Source: Vanilla planifolia
Taxonomy: Eukaryota > Streptophyta > Magnoliopsida > Asparagales > Orchidaceae
Length of the DNA stretch: 64,000 nt
Reading direction: 5' to 3'
Assembly: GCA_023846275.1 (NCBI GenBank)
Contig: CM043869.1
Coordinates: 41,194,737-41,258,736 of the forward strand
Positions within the stretch are counted from its first letter, which is position 1, and each line of letters begins with the position of its first letter. A program made the position numbers and the translations under genes. Below are positions 61,784 through 64,000 of the stretch, in pieces. The notes beneath the pieces were generated by a model. The model made no database searches, was not told where the DNA came from, and was given only the letters and a program-made list of their open reading frames with translations.

Positions 61784-64000
61784 GTAGTAATTTTATAATC
61801 TGGTTACCTTTTAGAAATCTGGTTTTAAAGCATATCATTTTCTTGTTTATTATTCTCGTGCTTCCATACAGAAAGCTCAAAAAACGTGTATCAGTTGCTA
61901 CATTTATGCTTTACAGTATTGCCACAAATTTGTTGATGGATTCCAAGTGGGTCGATGGGATAATTTTCTCTAGCAGGACGTATTTTAATAGCCTATCTGC
62001 TGGGGTATTTTTTTATGGAATTCTATGTCACCTTTTAGTTTCTTCAATTCTAGGAAAAGTGTACAGTTTCTTGGACATTTGAGATGTTACTAGGATTCAT
62101 GCATAATCACCAACCAAGATGATATGAAATAGATTTAAATGTAGCATGAGTATGACATGATACGGATGTGATAATGTGACTTTTCTCCATAGGGGCTCGA
62201 CTAACAAGGATTAGTTTGTGAAAAGGTACTTTAGCATTAAACAAAAAATAAAGGCATCAATTTTAAAAAGGGAATTGACTTAAAGAAAAAGAATAAAAAA
62301 TGTTTAAAAGAAATGGAGAAATGTAGAAGGGGGATAATGGAACGGTTTGAAAGCTTGCTAATAATATTGAGAGAAACAAAAATGAATGTGTTAAGGCAAG
62401 GCATTCAAGTAGAGCTCTTTCATATACATGGTAATATTCTTGTTTCATTTCATGGGAACTATAATCAATGCATTTGATGGATTTTTCACGAAATGCAATA
62501 GTCATTTGTACCCAATAGAAGTGTCCATGCTTATGGATGAATTTTTGCTTTCCAAAATTATCTTTTTCAAAACATCAAATTAAAAAATTTAAGATATTCT
62601 TAATGAAAATAATAATTATTTTGTAAATGTTATTTTATCATGTCAAATTTATTCCCTTTTTTTTCTTGCTTTATGTGTTTCTAATTTTCTATCTACATGT
62701 CTCATTTATGATTCTATCCTTTTTTTGTTTATTGATTTTTGTCTTTCTTTCTCTTTTTAGCTTTTTATTTGCTTTCTTTTTGTAGAATGTATAGGTTATG
62801 TTTGGTAGTCCTTGGATAGTGTATTTCAGAGTGGATTTTTTTAAAAATAAGACTAGGGATTAGTGGTTAGGGTATTTCAGCTTAAATCTATTCAACATGA
62901 TTGTACAAGTTGTATTGATCCATTTATTAAAATTTGTTAGAGACAAGCCAATTGTGTTTAACCATGCTTCCATATACTCTTTGGTTGGCTGATGGAAACT
63001 GAATACCAATAAAATTCTAATACCCAATTTAAGATGTATACTTTGTGAAATTGGGTTGATTTTGATCATTAGAGAAATCCATAAAGGTCTAAAATTAAAA
63101 ATGAAGAATTTTATTAATATAGCTCACAAAATTGGCACGTTTTGAATATCTTGTAGTTTTAATTACAGGTGAAGCTTGTAAAAGTCTAATAGTCAAATTG
63201 TAGAATTTTTTCTAAAATTGTGGTATATATATCTTACAAATAAAGTTTTTTTAATATTTAATAGTAGGTTTTGTGAAAAAATTATAAAAATCCAATACCC
63301 AAATTGGAGAGTTATGTTATGAATATAGCTTGTGAAATATGTTTGTTTTGAAGGTAGCTTGATCTTGGTTATTGAGGGAAATATATAAAAGTTTACAATA
63401 AAAAAAAAAGTATTTTGTTCTATACTTCTAATGTTAAAATATACAAAATCAGATTGTTTTGAAGATCACAAACATCTATATAGCTCCATATAATTCTAGC
63501 ATGCAAATTGTAGAGTTTTGTTCTAAAATTATAATATTTGTTGGCTTACAAAATCAGACTATTTTAGATAAATTACTTCATTTAACAAAGACAAAATTGT
63601 AGGAACTTTTATTTGTCTTTATTGATTGGTTAAGTTAGGGTTATTTTTTTTTTGTCTGCAATCTATTCAATGCCTAGTCATTATTGATATGAAGCTCTTC
63701 TGGAACATTAGAATGCTTTTAATGTTAGAGAAGACGAAATAGTTTCTTATCCTTTGTTGATTTCATTAGTTAATAATGAACCACATTTATGGATAAGGCT
63801 TAGAACTTTTGAATCTAAAATTCCTTTATATTTTTTTTTTTTCTTCTTTTCATCACTTAGATAAAAGACTAAATTAAGAAAACCTCTCAAGAAAAAAATA
63901 TCTAAAGGATATTTATAATAATGAAAATTTTGTTCTATTCCATGGAAAAGTCATTCCTTTGTTGATCGTGGCCAATCCATGCTTTCTATATTTGGCTCAA
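61784..64000 (+). other. Myosin intron or downstream region, no exon recognised
   Basis: AT-rich to the end of the window. A segment at 61872-61980 follows a CAG acceptor but translates, in the phase required by the previous exon, to a stop after about 20 codons. Either the next motor exon lies beyond 64000 in a very long intron, or the gene is truncated here. Confidence 0.5.

Noticed and set aside
61872-61980. Candidate tenth myosin exon after the CAG at 61869-61871
   Set aside because: In the phase set by the preceding exon it reaches a stop after about 20 codons, and similarity to the expected motor segment is not convincing.
1-64000. CRISPR arrays, tRNA or rRNA genes, bacterial operons, phage genes
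   Set aside because: No spaced identical repeats, cloverleaf signatures or prokaryotic gene layout were seen; the spliced plant genes make such systems implausible.

Overview
The window looks like nuclear DNA of a flowering plant. It has long AT-rich introns and intergenic DNA, GT-AG splice sites, plant-only families (QWRF, DUF4408/DUF761, Root_cap, myosin VIII), teloboxes and decayed LINE and Ty1/copia fragments. Compact GC-rich coding exons (DUF4408/DUF761, QWRF exon 1, root-cap gene) sit beside AT-rich, many-exon genes. That contrast is commonest in monocots, but I cannot fix the species. All gene names rest on recalled family resemblance and motif reading; no search was run.

Layout. (1) 230-32985, + strand: nearly all of a BIG5-type ARF guanine-nucleotide exchange factor (BEN1/MIN7 family). 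I resolve 32 exons giving 1,748 codons in one continuous frame; only the first N-terminal exon(s) lie upstream. Its introns are large: about 4.6, 4.4, 6.3 and 2.8 kb. They hold a diverged ~1.2-1.3 kb tandem array, a fresh 554-bp tandem duplication, a LINE-type RNase H relic and a Ty1/copia relic. One intron is GC-AG. (2) 35079-35264, +: a possible 61-aa small protein with a TATA box. (3) 37578-38558, -: a single-exon secreted Root_cap-domain protein. (4) 41536-42710, +: a two-exon DUF4408/DUF761 protein. (5) 43427-45794, -: a six-exon QWRF-motif (augmin-8/SCO3-like) protein. Its five small C-terminal exons are easily missed because + strand ORFs cover them. (6) 50977-54787, -: a three-exon, 99-aa lysine-rich nuclear-type protein with a 3.4-kb intron carrying a retroelement relic. 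(7) 58678 to beyond the window, +: the 5' part of a class VIII (ATM2-like) myosin, with an unusual P-loop (GLSGSGKT) and exons of 14 and 28 nt.

The genes are unrelated neighbours, as is usual in plants: vesicle traffic (BIG5), cytoskeleton (QWRF, myosin VIII), cell wall/root cap, and small basic proteins. I see no operon, CRISPR, tRNA or rRNA, and nothing I would call a new system. The best leads are the altered myosin P-loop, the intron repeat structures, and small conserved-looking ORFs of unknown role.
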